Assembly: GCA_003221615.1 (NCBI GenBank)
Contig: QHSQ01000034.1
Span: 1-42,165, forward strand
DNA: 42,165 bases
Origin: Candidatus Rokuibacteriota bacterium
GTDB taxonomy: Bacteria > Methylomirabilota > Methylomirabilia > Rokubacteriales > CSP1-6
Direction: 5' to 3'
In this document: positions 23,450 to 30,754 of the stretch, piece after piece
Layout of the letters: the number at the start of each line of letters is the position of its first letter
Position numbering within the stretch: position 1 is the stretch's first letter
The notes under the pieces: generated by a model
Database searches by the model: none
The model's input: the letters and a program-made list of their open reading frames with translations, nothing else
Told to the model about the DNA's origin: nothing
Position numbers and translations under genes: made by a program

Positions 23450-24739
23450 ATGAAGGGCGTGACCCTACCGACCGAAACCGTGTTCGTGATGGAAGCCTCG
23501 CCGATCAAGTTCGGGCTCGGCGCCACCGACGAGATCGCGTACGACGCTCGACGGCTCGGGCTCAAGCGCGTGCTGATCGTGACCGACCGGCGCATCGGCG
23601 AGCTCGGGCTGCCCGACCGCGTCCGCACGCTTCTCGAAGAGGAAGGGATCAAGGCGGATATCTACGACGGCGTCGAGATCGAGCCCACCGACCGGTCGAT
23701 GGAGGAGGCCGCCGAGTACGCGCGTCAGCGCGAGCTCGACGGGCTCGTCGCGGTCGGCGGCGGCAGCGCACTCGATACGTGCAAGGCGGTGAATCTGCTG
23801 ACGACGTTTCCGGCCCCACTGCTCGACTACGTGAACCAGCCGGTGGGGCGGGGCCGGGCAGTGCCGGGCCCGCTCAAGCCCTTGATCGCGGTGCCGACGA
23901 CGGCGGGAACCGGCAGCGAGACGACCGCGGTCGCGGTGACTCACGTGCTCGACCACCACGTGAAGGCCGGTATCTCGCACCGGCTGCTCCGTCCGGCCCT
24001 CGGCATCGTCGATCCGCTCAACACGCTCACCGCGCCGCCGGAAGTGACGGCCGCGGCGGGCGCCGACATCCTGACGCACGCGATCGAGTCGTACACGACG
24101 CGCCCATACAACGCGCGGGCCAAGCACCATCCACCCGATCGCCCCGCGTACATCGGCGCCAACCCGGCCAGCGACATCTGGTGCGAGAAGGCCATCGAGT
24201 ACGTCGGCAAGTACCTGCGCCGCGCGGTGCTCAACGGGCTCGACCTCGAGGCGCGCCTGAACCTGGCGCTGGCGGCCAACTATGCGGGTGTCGGCTTCGG
24301 CAACGCCGGCGTGCACATTCCGCACGCGCTCGGCTATCCAATCGCGGGGCTCGTCCGCGAGTACGTCCCGAGCGGCTACCGGACTAATCACGCGCTGGTG
24401 CCCCACGGCGTCTCGGTCGTCGTGACCGCGCCGGCCACGTTCCGCTTCACCTACGCGACCTCGCCCGAGCGCCATCTGCGCGCGGCGGAGCTGATGGGCG
24501 TCCCGACCGCCGGGCTCTCCGAGCGCGACGCGCGCGAAGCATTGCCCGGCGCGCTCCTGGCGCTCATGCGCGACGTCGGTATTCCCAACGGACTCACCGC
24601 GTTCGGCTACGGTGAGGCCGATGTCCCTGCGCTGGTCGAAGGCACGCTGAAGCAGCCGCGCCTCCTGAGCGGATCGCCGCGCGCGGTGGGCGCTCTCGAG
24701 ATCGGGGCGATCCTGCACGACTCGCTTCGCTGCTGGTAG
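23450..24739 (+). CDS. Iron-containing alcohol dehydrogenase (hydroxyacid-oxoacid transhydrogenase-like)
   Basis: The 429-residue protein matches group III Fe-dependent alcohol dehydrogenases. The cofactor-binding segment is VAVGGGSALDTCKAVN (101-115) with PTTAGTGSETT (149-159). Metal ligands are D206 and H210 (GADILTHAIES), H292 (HIPHALGYP) and H319 (ALVPHGVSVVV). The N terminus (VMEASPIKFGLGATDEI) is characteristic of the ADHFE1/hydroxyacid-oxoacid transhydrogenase subgroup, which couples 4-hydroxybutyrate oxidation to 2-oxoglutarate reduction. AGAGAGGAA precedes the ATG. The gene stands alone on the plus strand, behind the tandem repeats and ahead of a long inverted repeat. Confidence 0.9.
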   Translation: MKGVTLPTETVFVMEASPIKFGLGATDEIAYDARRLGLKRVLIVTDRRIGELGLPDRVRTLLEEEGIKADIYDGVEIEPTDRSMEEAAEYARQRELDGLVAVGGGSALDTCKAVNLLTTFPAPLLDYVNQPVGRGRAVPGPLKPLIAVPTTAGTGSETTAVAVTHVLDHHVKAGISHRLLRPALGIVDPLNTLTAPPEVTAAAGADILTHAIESYTTRPYNARAKHHPPDRPAYIGANPASDIWCEKAIEYVGKYLRRAVLNGLDLEARLNLALAANYAGVGFGNAGVHIPHALGYPIAGLVREYVPSGYRTNHALVPHGVSVVVTAPATFRFTYATSPERHLRAAELMGVPTAGLSERDAREALPGALLALMRDVGIPNGLTAFGYGEADVPALVEGTLKQPRLLSGSPRAVGALEIGAILHDSLRCW

Positions 24740-24763
24740 CGACGTGTCGTACGTCCTGGGTAA

Positions 24764-24925
24764 GTCGGCGGCGGCCTGGCGGGCGCGGTAGGGGTCGACG
24801 AGACCCGTTCCCTCCAAGCGGTGGCGGACGTCCCCGCGCCCAGATGGAGCCCAGCCGCAGGGGGGTAGCGGACGCGTGCCGCGTGGTCCCGTGACCCCTA
24901 CCGCACCCGTCAGGCCGTCGCCGCC
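24764..24925. repeat. Long imperfect inverted repeat between convergent genes
   Basis: Arms 24764-24796 and 24893-24925 are 33 bp each and match at 29 positions, with a perfect inner 12 bp (GCGGTAGGGGTC). The 96-base centre holds smaller GC-rich stems such as GCGG/CCGC. It fills the space between the alcohol dehydrogenase stop (24739) and the amidohydrolase stop (24939). It may act as a bidirectional terminator, a miniature mobile repeat or a structured RNA. Confidence 0.8.
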
Positions 24926-24938
24926 TCCACGCGAGGCG

Positions 24939-26384
24939 TTACGGTTCGCGGATCGGGTAGCTCGGCGGCACGATCTCGTCGAGTGGCTTGGCGGTCCAGT
25001 GCCATTGCGGGATCGCCTTCCAGAGCCGCTCGCCCTCCTCCTGGACGTCGCGCAGTAGCGCCTGCTCGTCGACGCGCACCGCTCGGCCGCCCTCCACGAG
25101 TACCTGACCGTCGACAATGATTGTCTCGACGTCGCGGCCGGTGCCGCACTCGACCAGCGACTTGATGGGATCGTGCACGGCGCCGTAGTTGAGCTGGCGC
25201 AGATCGACGACGATGATGTCGGCCTTCGCGCCCGGCGCCAGCCGGCCGAGGTCGTCGCGCCCGAGGTGGCGTGCGCCGCCGAGCGTGGCGGCGTCGAAGA
25301 CGTCCTGCGGCCGGCCCACCCGGAAGCTCCCGTCGGCCATCCGGCACATCAAGGCGGCCCAGCGCATCTCGTGGATGAGGTCTTGCGGGTACGTGTCGGT
25401 GCCGAGCGCGATGTTGATCCCGAGCGCGCGATAGCGCTCGAACGACTCGAACTGCACGCCCATCTTGGCGTACTTGTACGGGGCGTGAACGACGGTCACG
25501 CCGCTGTCGGCGAGGAGCTTCAGGTCGTCCGCGTAGGGGTAGTGGCACCAGGAGTGCTCGTTGTGAAAAACACAGTGGCCGAGGCCCGTGCCAGGCTTCA
25601 AGAAGCCGATCGAGTGCAGGAGCTGGATCGGCGTCTGGCCGTGCTGCTCGAGAATGTGGTGGAACTCGCGCTGGTTCATCGCAGCGTGGAGCTGCATCGG
25701 CACGCCCAGATCGTCGGCCCAGCGGCGCGCCCGGCGCAGGAGATCCGGCGTGCAGGTGTCGAGCTGGCCGGGATACAGCATCGCCTTGATGCGTCCGTCG
25801 TAGGCGCCGTCGTGCTCCTTGATGTATGCGACCGCTCGCTCGAGCCCGGCCACCCCGGCGGCCTCATCCCATTCCCAGACGATCCGGCTGCCATCGAAGG
25901 CATAGCTCGCGGAGCGAAACGCCGGCCCCACGTATGCGCGAACGCCGAGCTCGCCGGCGATGCGTGTGAACGCGGCCGGACCGCCCGGCATCGTGCCGAC
26001 GTCCATGATCGTGGTGGCGCCGGCGCGGAGCGCCGACCACAGGCCGTAGGTCCCCGCCACGTCCGCTCGGTCGCCCGCCCGCGGCACCGCCGCGCCCCGG
26101 CGGGGCGCGACGTAGCCGACGAAGTTGCTGCCGAAGTAGTCGGCCTTGAGCCCGTCGAGGAAGACCGCTTGCCCCGCGTTCGTGGCCGCGTGCAGGTGAC
26201 AATTGATCAGGCCGGGAGCGACCAGCTTGCCGGTGGCATCCACACGCCGGTCGACCGGTCCGTCGAAGCGGGATCCGACGTGAACGACGCGGTCGTCCTC
26301 GAAGACCACGCACCCGTGCGGAATCAGCTCGTGTCCGCGACCGTCGTAGCCGACCACCCATCCGCCCTGGATCAGCGTTCGCAT
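24939..26384 (-). CDS. Amidohydrolase, chlorohydrolase/cytosine-deaminase-like
   Basis: The 481-residue protein is a cyclic-amidine-hydrolase-type amidohydrolase (relatives: AtzA/TrzN, guanine and cytosine deaminases, SAH deaminase). The metal site is visible: H63 and H65 (GLINCHLHAATNAG), H233 (MQLHAAMN), H274 (VFHNEHSWCHY) and D330 (LGTDTYPQD). Both ends contribute to a small beta-sandwich (LIQGGWVVGYDGRG; IIVDGQVLVEGGRAV). ATG 26384 follows AGGAG by nine bases; a GTG three codons earlier lies inside that ribosome site and is rejected. It is divergent from the GlcG-like gene, with a facing pair of promoters between them. The substrate cannot be predicted. Confidence 0.88.
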   Translation of the reverse strand: MRTLIQGGWVVGYDGRGHELIPHGCVVFEDDRVVHVGSRFDGPVDRRVDATGKLVAPGLINCHLHAATNAGQAVFLDGLKADYFGSNFVGYVAPRRGAAVPRAGDRADVAGTYGLWSALRAGATTIMDVGTMPGGPAAFTRIAGELGVRAYVGPAFRSASYAFDGSRIVWEWDEAAGVAGLERAVAYIKEHDGAYDGRIKAMLYPGQLDTCTPDLLRRARRWADDLGVPMQLHAAMNQREFHHILEQHGQTPIQLLHSIGFLKPGTGLGHCVFHNEHSWCHYPYADDLKLLADSGVTVVHAPYKYAKMGVQFESFERYRALGINIALGTDTYPQDLIHEMRWAALMCRMADGSFRVGRPQDVFDAATLGGARHLGRDDLGRLAPGAKADIIVVDLRQLNYGAVHDPIKSLVECGTGRDVETIIVDGQVLVEGGRAVRVDEQALLRDVQEEGERLWKAIPQWHWTAKPLDEIVPPSYPIREP

Positions 26385-26435
26385 CGTCGTCACTCCTGGT
26401 GAACGAAACGTTCGCGCGCTCGATCAGCCACCGGG

Positions 26436-26464
26436 ATGCTAGGCGGCGCCGTCAAACGTGTCAA
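26436..26464 (-). promoter_or_regulatory. Promoter for the amidohydrolase gene
   Basis: On the minus strand a perfect TTGACA (26464-26459) is followed after 17 bases by TAGCAT (26441-26436). The predicted start is near 26429, about 45 bases before ATG 26384. Confidence 0.55.
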
Positions 26465-26484
26465 CGGCCGCTGCGGCCGGCGCG

Positions 26485-26514
26485 TTGACAGGGGCTCGGA
26501 AGCTGCACTACAGT
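26485..26514 (+). promoter_or_regulatory. Promoter for the GlcG-like gene
   Basis: A perfect TTGACA (26485-26490) is followed after 18 bases by TACAGT (26509-26514). The predicted start is near 26521, and AAGGAG precedes ATG 26544. The two divergent -35 boxes are part of an 8-bp inverted repeat, TGTCAACG (26459-26466) and CGTTGACA (26483-26490), which could let one regulator control both genes. Confidence 0.55.
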
Positions 26515-26543
26515 CCGCCTCACCCTGATCGAAGGAGCCCGCC

Positions 26544-26942
26544 ATGCGCAACAGGCCCACGCTCACCGCGTCGGACGTTCAGAAGATGGTCGCCGCCTGC
26601 AAGACCGAAGCGACCAAGAACAAGTGGAACGTCTCCATCGCCGTGGTGGACGACGCCGGCTACTTGCTCTATCTCGAGCGGCTCGACGGGGCCGGCCCGG
26701 TGACCGCCGAGGTCGCCACGGAGAAGGCGGTCACCGCGGCCCGCACGCGCCGGCCGTCGAAGTTCTGGGAGGATCGGATCAAGGAGCGGCCGTCGTTCAT
26801 GAAGTTTCCCGGTGTGCTGCCCCTTCAGGGCGGCGTGCCGGTCATGTACCAGAACGAGTGCGTCGGCGCGATCGGCGTGTCGGGGGTCCAGTCGCACGAG
26901 GACGAGCAGATCGCCTACGCCGGCGCGGCCGTCCTCGCCTGA
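26544..26942 (+). CDS. GlcG/HbpS-like heme-binding family protein
   Basis: The 132-residue protein matches the GlcG/HbpS (DUF336) family: LTASDVQKMVAACKTEATKNKW, VSIAVVDDAGYLLYLERLDGA, EKAVTAARTRRPSK, LPLQGGVPVMYQNECVGAIGVSG and EDEQIAYAGAAVL. Family members bind or degrade heme or cobalamin, or accompany glycolate and propanediol pathways; the exact role varies. There is no signal peptide, so it is cytoplasmic here. The start has a good AAGGAG site and a strong upstream promoter. The diiron protein gene follows after 117 bases and has its own ribosome site. Confidence 0.87.
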   Translation: MRNRPTLTASDVQKMVAACKTEATKNKWNVSIAVVDDAGYLLYLERLDGAGPVTAEVATEKAVTAARTRRPSKFWEDRIKERPSFMKFPGVLPLQGGVPVMYQNECVGAIGVSGVQSHEDEQIAYAGAAVLA

Positions 26943-27059
26943 GGACACGCCGCGCCCTGAAGCGATCCTCAGAGTCGACCGCCTTCCAAATCGTGGAGCG
27001 AGAACTATGTTGTCTGTAGGCTTGCCATGTGAGATCGCTCAACTACGTGGAGGTCGTGG

Positions 27060-27959
27060 ATGGCATCCATCCGTCGTCCCGGACGCGCGTCGATCTTTTC
27101 TCCCGCCACCGAGCGCGAGCGCGAGGAAAACTTCGAGAGCTATTGGCGCTACCAGCAGCGACGAGACGGCGAGATCCTCGAGGACGCGAAGGATCTGTCC
27201 GAGAAGCATAAGAATCTCGCGCGCTTCCAGTCGGACACCGTGCGAACGCGCCGGCCGGTCCCGGACACGTTCGATCGCAACTACATCACGATGCGAGACG
27301 ATCCGCGGAGCCTCGACCGGCGGACCCTGTTGCTGACCTTTCTCTACAAGTTCGCGCGTCACGAGTGGATCGGGATCTCGGCGGCCTGGGACGAATGCCC
27401 GCCGGTAGCCCGCGCGGTCTATCTGATCGACAAGATCAGCCGCTACCACCTCGCCGAGGAGTTCTGCCACATGCGGCTGTTCCAGGAGATGTTCCGGACC
27501 TTCGGCCTGGACGGCGTCGAGTGGGGGCCGCTGCCCAAGCGGACCAAGCAGCTCTACGGCGCGTTCGCGCGCTTGCCGGGAGCGCTGGTGGCGCCGCCGG
27601 CCTTCGTCAGCGAGCTGATGGGGCTGACCGTGTACCTGCAGCTCGACAAGATGCTGGACGGCGTCGTCGGTGACGAGCCCGACGTGCGCGACCGGATCCG
27701 TGAGCTCCTGCGCGCGATCATGACCGACGAGCTCTCACACGTGGGCGAGCGGCGGAATTTCATGGGACCGATTGGCGTGCGCGCCGCCAAGCTGATGGTG
27801 CGGCCGATGTTTCGCGCGTTCTTCGGAGGAATCCCGGAGGCGCCGCTCCTGTTCGATACCCGCCAGATGCGAAAGGACGCGGAGGCGTTCGACTACAGCA
27901 CGATCAGCCCGGAGGTCCTCGACGTCAGCTGGGTCCCGTCCTACTGCACGCGGCCGTAG
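27060..27959 (+). CDS. Ferritin-like diiron protein of unknown function
   Basis: The 299-residue protein has the residue pattern of a ferritin-like diiron carboxylate site: E102 (FARHEWIG), E134-x-x-H137 (LAEEFCHMRL), E185 (VSELMG) and E224-x-x-H227 (TDELSHVGER). These two ExxH pairs about 90 residues apart suggest a four-helix bundle able to activate O2, as in N-oxygenases, fatty-acid desaturases or oxidative decarboxylases. I do not recognise the specific family. GGAGG lies six bases before ATG 27060. It converges on the CMD-family gene with a 24-base gap. Proximity to redox genes (CMD, aldo/keto reductase, GlcG) hints at an oxidative pathway. Confidence 0.72.
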   Translation: MASIRRPGRASIFSPATEREREENFESYWRYQQRRDGEILEDAKDLSEKHKNLARFQSDTVRTRRPVPDTFDRNYITMRDDPRSLDRRTLLLTFLYKFARHEWIGISAAWDECPPVARAVYLIDKISRYHLAEEFCHMRLFQEMFRTFGLDGVEWGPLPKRTKQLYGAFARLPGALVAPPAFVSELMGLTVYLQLDKMLDGVVGDEPDVRDRIRELLRAIMTDELSHVGERRNFMGPIGVRAAKLMVRPMFRAFFGGIPEAPLLFDTRQMRKDAEAFDYSTISPEVLDVSWVPSYCTRP

Positions 27960-27983
27960 CCGCCGCCTCCGCGTTCGTCGCCG

Positions 27984-28517
27984 TCAGACCCTGGCGAAGC
28001 CCTGCGGGGCCAGACGAAACGCCTTGGCGAACTTGCTGGCGAAGGTCTGGAAGCCCACGATGAAGGTCAGCTCGACCACTTCGGCCTCGGAGAAGTGCTC
28101 GCGCAGCCGTGTCATGCACGTGTCGGTCACTTCCTGGTCGTCGCGCGTGATGCGCTCGGCGTACTCGAGCGCAACCTGCTCGCGCGGGGTGAACCGGTCG
28201 CTCTGTCGGTAGCGCAGGAGGTCGTCGAGCTTCTCGCTCGGGATCCCCGCTCTCGCGCCGACGGCGCGGCGGATGTCCATTCAGTAGGCGCTGCCGTACA
28301 GTTCGGCGACCTGTACGTTGATGAGCGCGCGGAGCGTGGGCTCGACCCGGCCGAACCACTCGAGCACGGCGTAGAGTCCGCCGAGCCCCAGCATGAGCGG
28401 CACCCGGTGCGCCATGAGCCGCTCCGGCGTGGGCACCCGGCCGTAGATCGCTTGCCCGATCCGATAGAAGGCGCGAACCGCCAGCCCCGGCCGTTCGACT
28501 TCGCTGATCCTCGTCAT
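27984..28517 (-). CDS. CMD/AhpD-like protein with in-frame TGA, possible selenoprotein
   Basis: Two consecutive in-frame segments, 28517-28284 and 28280-27984, are separated only by TGA (28283-28281). Read through, they give one 177-residue carboxymuconolactone decarboxylase/AhpD-like protein. The first half ends VQVAELYGSAY and the second continues MDIRRAVGARAGIP, with the typical C-terminal EVVELTFIVGFQTFASKFAKAF. Relatives carry a CxxC redox motif here (GCxYC); this protein has S76-A-Y-U79, the TGA falling exactly on the second cysteine. A stable hairpin follows at bacterial SECIS distance. AGGAG lies upstream of ATG 28517. Either TGA encodes selenocysteine, or the gene is disrupted by a nonsense mutation or sequencing error; no selenium genes are in the window. 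Confidence 0.6.
28243..28274 (-). promoter_or_regulatory. SECIS-like hairpin directly after the in-frame TGA
   Basis: On the minus strand, starting 7 bases after the TGA, AUCCGC (28274-28269) pairs with GCGGGGAU (28250-28243, two bases bulged). Inside it CGCGCC (28268-28263) pairs with GGCGCG (28259-28254) around a GUC loop (28262-28260). The apical loop begins 19 bases after the TGA and starts with G, matching known bacterial SECIS rules. GC-rich coding DNA can form such stems by chance. Confidence 0.45.
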
Positions 28518-28627
28518 GGGCGTTCTCCTGATGCGTGTGCGGTTGTCCTGAGCGCGTCCACCCTCGGCACAGGGCTATGGTACCGTCTCGGTCCATGACG
28601 CCGGCGCGCGGGCGCGCGAACGAAGCG

Positions 28628-29524
28628 ATGGAGCAGCGCAGGCTCGGCCGGACGGACATCGTGGCGAGCGTGCTCGGATTCGGCGGATCCGAGATCGGCT
28701 ATCAGAGCGTGAGCGCGCGGACGGTCGCGCGGCTGCTCGGAAGCGCGCTCGACGCCGGTCTGAACGTGATCGACACCGCGGAGTGCTACGACGACAGCGA
28801 GAGCCTGATCGGCAAGGCGATCGGTGCCCGGCGGCAGGACGTCCGGCTCTTCACGAAGTGTGGGCACGCCGGCGGCTGGTCGGGCGCCGACTGGCGCCGT
28901 ACGCCGTTGCTGGCCAGCATCGAGCGGAGCCTGCGCCGCCTCAAGACCGACTACGTCGATCTCATCCAGCTCCACAGCTGCTCGCTCGCCGAGCTTCGAA
29001 AGGGCGAGGCCATCGAGGCGTTGGAGCAGGCTCGCGAGCGCGGCTGGGCGCGCTACATCGGCTACAGCGGCGACGGCGAAGCCGCGCGCTACGCCGTCGA
29101 ATGCGGGCGGTTCGACACGCTCCAGACCTCTGTCAGTATCGCGGATCAGGAGGCGATCGAGCGAACGCTCCCCCTGGCGCTCGCCCGCCGGATGGGGGTG
29201 ATCGCGAAGCGACCGCTCGCGAACGTCGCGTGGAGCTACGACCGTAAGCCGTCCGAGCCGTACTACCAGACCTACTGGTCACGTCTCCGGAGGCTCGACT
29301 ATCCGTTCTTGAGGTCCGAGCCCGACACGGTCGTGAGCACGGCGCTGCGCTTCACCCTGAGCGTGCCCGGCGTCCACACCGCGATCGTCGGGACCACGAA
29401 GCCCGAGCGATGGCAGGCCAACGCCGCGCTCCTCCAGGCCGGCGCGCTCCCGGCCGACGAGTTCGACCGGATCCGCGCGCGCTGGCGTGAGGTCGCAAGC
29501 TCGTCGTGGGGCGGCCAGGTCTGA
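28628..29524 (+). CDS. Aldo/keto reductase
   Basis: The 298-residue protein is an aldo/keto reductase with the barrel start MEQRRLGRTDIVASVLGFGGSEIG. The catalytic tetrad is visible: Asp and Tyr in NVIDTAECYDDSE, Lys in LFTKCGH and His in DLIQLHSCS. SVPGVHTAIVGTTKPE near the end is the NADPH-binding segment. These enzymes reduce aldehydes and ketones with NADPH in the cytoplasm. ATG 28628 aligns with the family start. ATG 28595 is an alternative, and a TATGGT box 13 bases before it could give a short-leader message that would favour it. The gene is divergent from the CMD-like gene. Confidence 0.88.
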   Translation: MEQRRLGRTDIVASVLGFGGSEIGYQSVSARTVARLLGSALDAGLNVIDTAECYDDSESLIGKAIGARRQDVRLFTKCGHAGGWSGADWRRTPLLASIERSLRRLKTDYVDLIQLHSCSLAELRKGEAIEALEQARERGWARYIGYSGDGEAARYAVECGRFDTLQTSVSIADQEAIERTLPLALARRMGVIAKRPLANVAWSYDRKPSEPYYQTYWSRLRRLDYPFLRSEPDTVVSTALRFTLSVPGVHTAIVGTTKPERWQANAALLQAGALPADEFDRIRARWREVASSSWGGQV

Positions 29525-29544
29525 GGCCGCGACTCACTCCGCGG

Positions 29545-29808
29545 TCAGGGAGCCTTGCCGGTCAGCTCCAGCAGATCTCGAATCTTGCTGATGTTCGCGG
29601 TATCGACGCCGATCCCGTCGACCGACAGAATGATATCGCCCCCGAGCGGCACTTCCTGGCCTGCGATGTCGACGAGCATCGAGCTGCCGCGCAGACCGAT
29701 CGCGTCACCGGGCAAGCACGGCGATGCGTCCCAGGGGTACTGACAGATCTGACAATCGTTCTGGTCTGGTCCGGCAAGACCCGCACCATCTGGATCGCTA
29801 AGTACCTG
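29545..29808 (-). pseudogene. PDZ-domain remnant without a start
   Basis: The minus-strand frame open from 29808 to the TGA at 29547-29545 encodes about 87 residues and has no credible start codon; a TAG lies at 29811-29809. It reads CQICQYPWDASPCLPGDAIG, then LRGSSMLVDIAGQEVPLGGD, then IILSVDGIGVDTANISKIRD. This is the carboxylate-binding loop and GGDIILxVDG core of a PDZ domain, as found at the C terminus of DegP/HtrA-type serine proteases. The protease part is absent. It is the 3' remnant of a deleted gene, now lying between the aldo/keto reductase and the PhnD-like gene. Confidence 0.65.
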
Positions 29809-29893
29809 CTATCAAAGGCTGAACGAATTGGCTCACGCCTTGCTCTGTCCACTGCGGGCATCTATGTCGGCGAAAGGATTGGAGGAAGGTCCC

Positions 29894-30754
29894 ATGAAGA
29901 AGTGGGTTGGCGCGGCCTCGGTCGTCGCCCTGCTGCTCTTGACTCTCGGGACGCCGAACTGGTCGCAGAGTCAGCCTCAGCCGCTCTCGTTCGGAGTCAT
30001 CATCTGGCGCAGCCCGACCCTGACTGCGCAGTTCTGGAACCCGATTCTGCGATACGTCTCTGACAAGAGTGGCGTGCTGCTCCAGCTCAAGGTCGCCCAA
30101 ACCGGCCCTGAGCATACGGCGATGGTCAGGCGCGGTGACTACCATTTCCTCTACTCCAACCACAACTTCATCAAGGAGAACGAGGAGAGCGGCTACCGGG
30201 TGTTCGCGCGCTCGCAAGAGGAGGCCGGCACCGGGGAAATCGTGGTCCTCAAGGACTCTCCGATCCGCTCGCTGGCCGACCTCCAGGGTCAAGAGGTCGT
30301 GTTCCCGCACACCGCAGCGTTCTACGGTTATCACCTTCCGATGGATGCGCTGCTCCGCAAGGGGATCCAGGTCAAGGTCCACTTCGCAGGCAACCAGGAA
30401 GGCGCCATGGGTCAGCTCAAGGCCGGGCGCGCCATCGCCGCGGGCGTGAACGCCGAGGTGATGCGGGCCTTCGCTCAGCGTGAGAACATCGCCTACCGCA
30501 CCCTGTGGAGCTCGGAGAAGTACCTGAGCCTCGCCCTCTCGGCTCTCCCCTCGGTTCCCGCCGACACCGTCAAGGCGGTCCGTGAGGCGTTTCTCAAGAT
30601 GGCCGATGACCCGGAGGGCGCCAAGGTCCTGGCGGCGAGCGCCAACGTCCTGAAGCAGGCGACGCCGATGCGGTTCGTGGCCTCGAAGGACAGCGAGTTC
30701 GACAACATGCGGAAGTTCTACCGGACGACCCTGGTGAAGGTCGAGCTTCAGTAG
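29894..30754 (+). CDS. PhnD-like periplasmic binding protein paired with a sensor kinase
   Basis: The 286-residue protein has a signal peptide (MKKWVGAASVVALLLLTLGT...WSQSQ) and a PhnD/SsuA-type binding fold: LSFGVIIWRSPTLTAQFWNPILRYVSDKSGV, RRGDYHFLYSNHNF, SLADLQGQEVVFPHTAAFYGYHLP and QLKAGRAIAAGVN. Such proteins bind small anions outside the membrane. No permease or ATPase adjoins it. Instead its stop overlaps by one base the start of a membrane-bound hybrid histidine kinase, so it probably acts as that kinase's ligand sensor rather than in transport. GGAGGAAGG lies just before ATG 29894. Confidence 0.87.
   Translation: MKKWVGAASVVALLLLTLGTPNWSQSQPQPLSFGVIIWRSPTLTAQFWNPILRYVSDKSGVLLQLKVAQTGPEHTAMVRRGDYHFLYSNHNFIKENEESGYRVFARSQEEAGTGEIVVLKDSPIRSLADLQGQEVVFPHTAAFYGYHLPMDALLRKGIQVKVHFAGNQEGAMGQLKAGRAIAAGVNAEVMRAFAQRENIAYRTLWSSEKYLSLALSALPSVPADTVKAVREAFLKMADDPEGAKVLAASANVLKQATPMRFVASKDSEFDNMRKFYRTTLVKVELQ

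Noticed and set aside
24764..24925. Long inverted repeat considered as an insertion sequence
   Set aside because: The 96-base centre has no transposase frame and no target-site duplication is evident at the ends.
28281..28283. TGA read as a simple stop with a separate downstream gene starting at ATG 28280
   Set aside because: The downstream part lacks the N-terminal half of the fold and no ribosome site precedes that ATG; both halves fit one protein. A disrupted gene remains possible and is stated in the finding.
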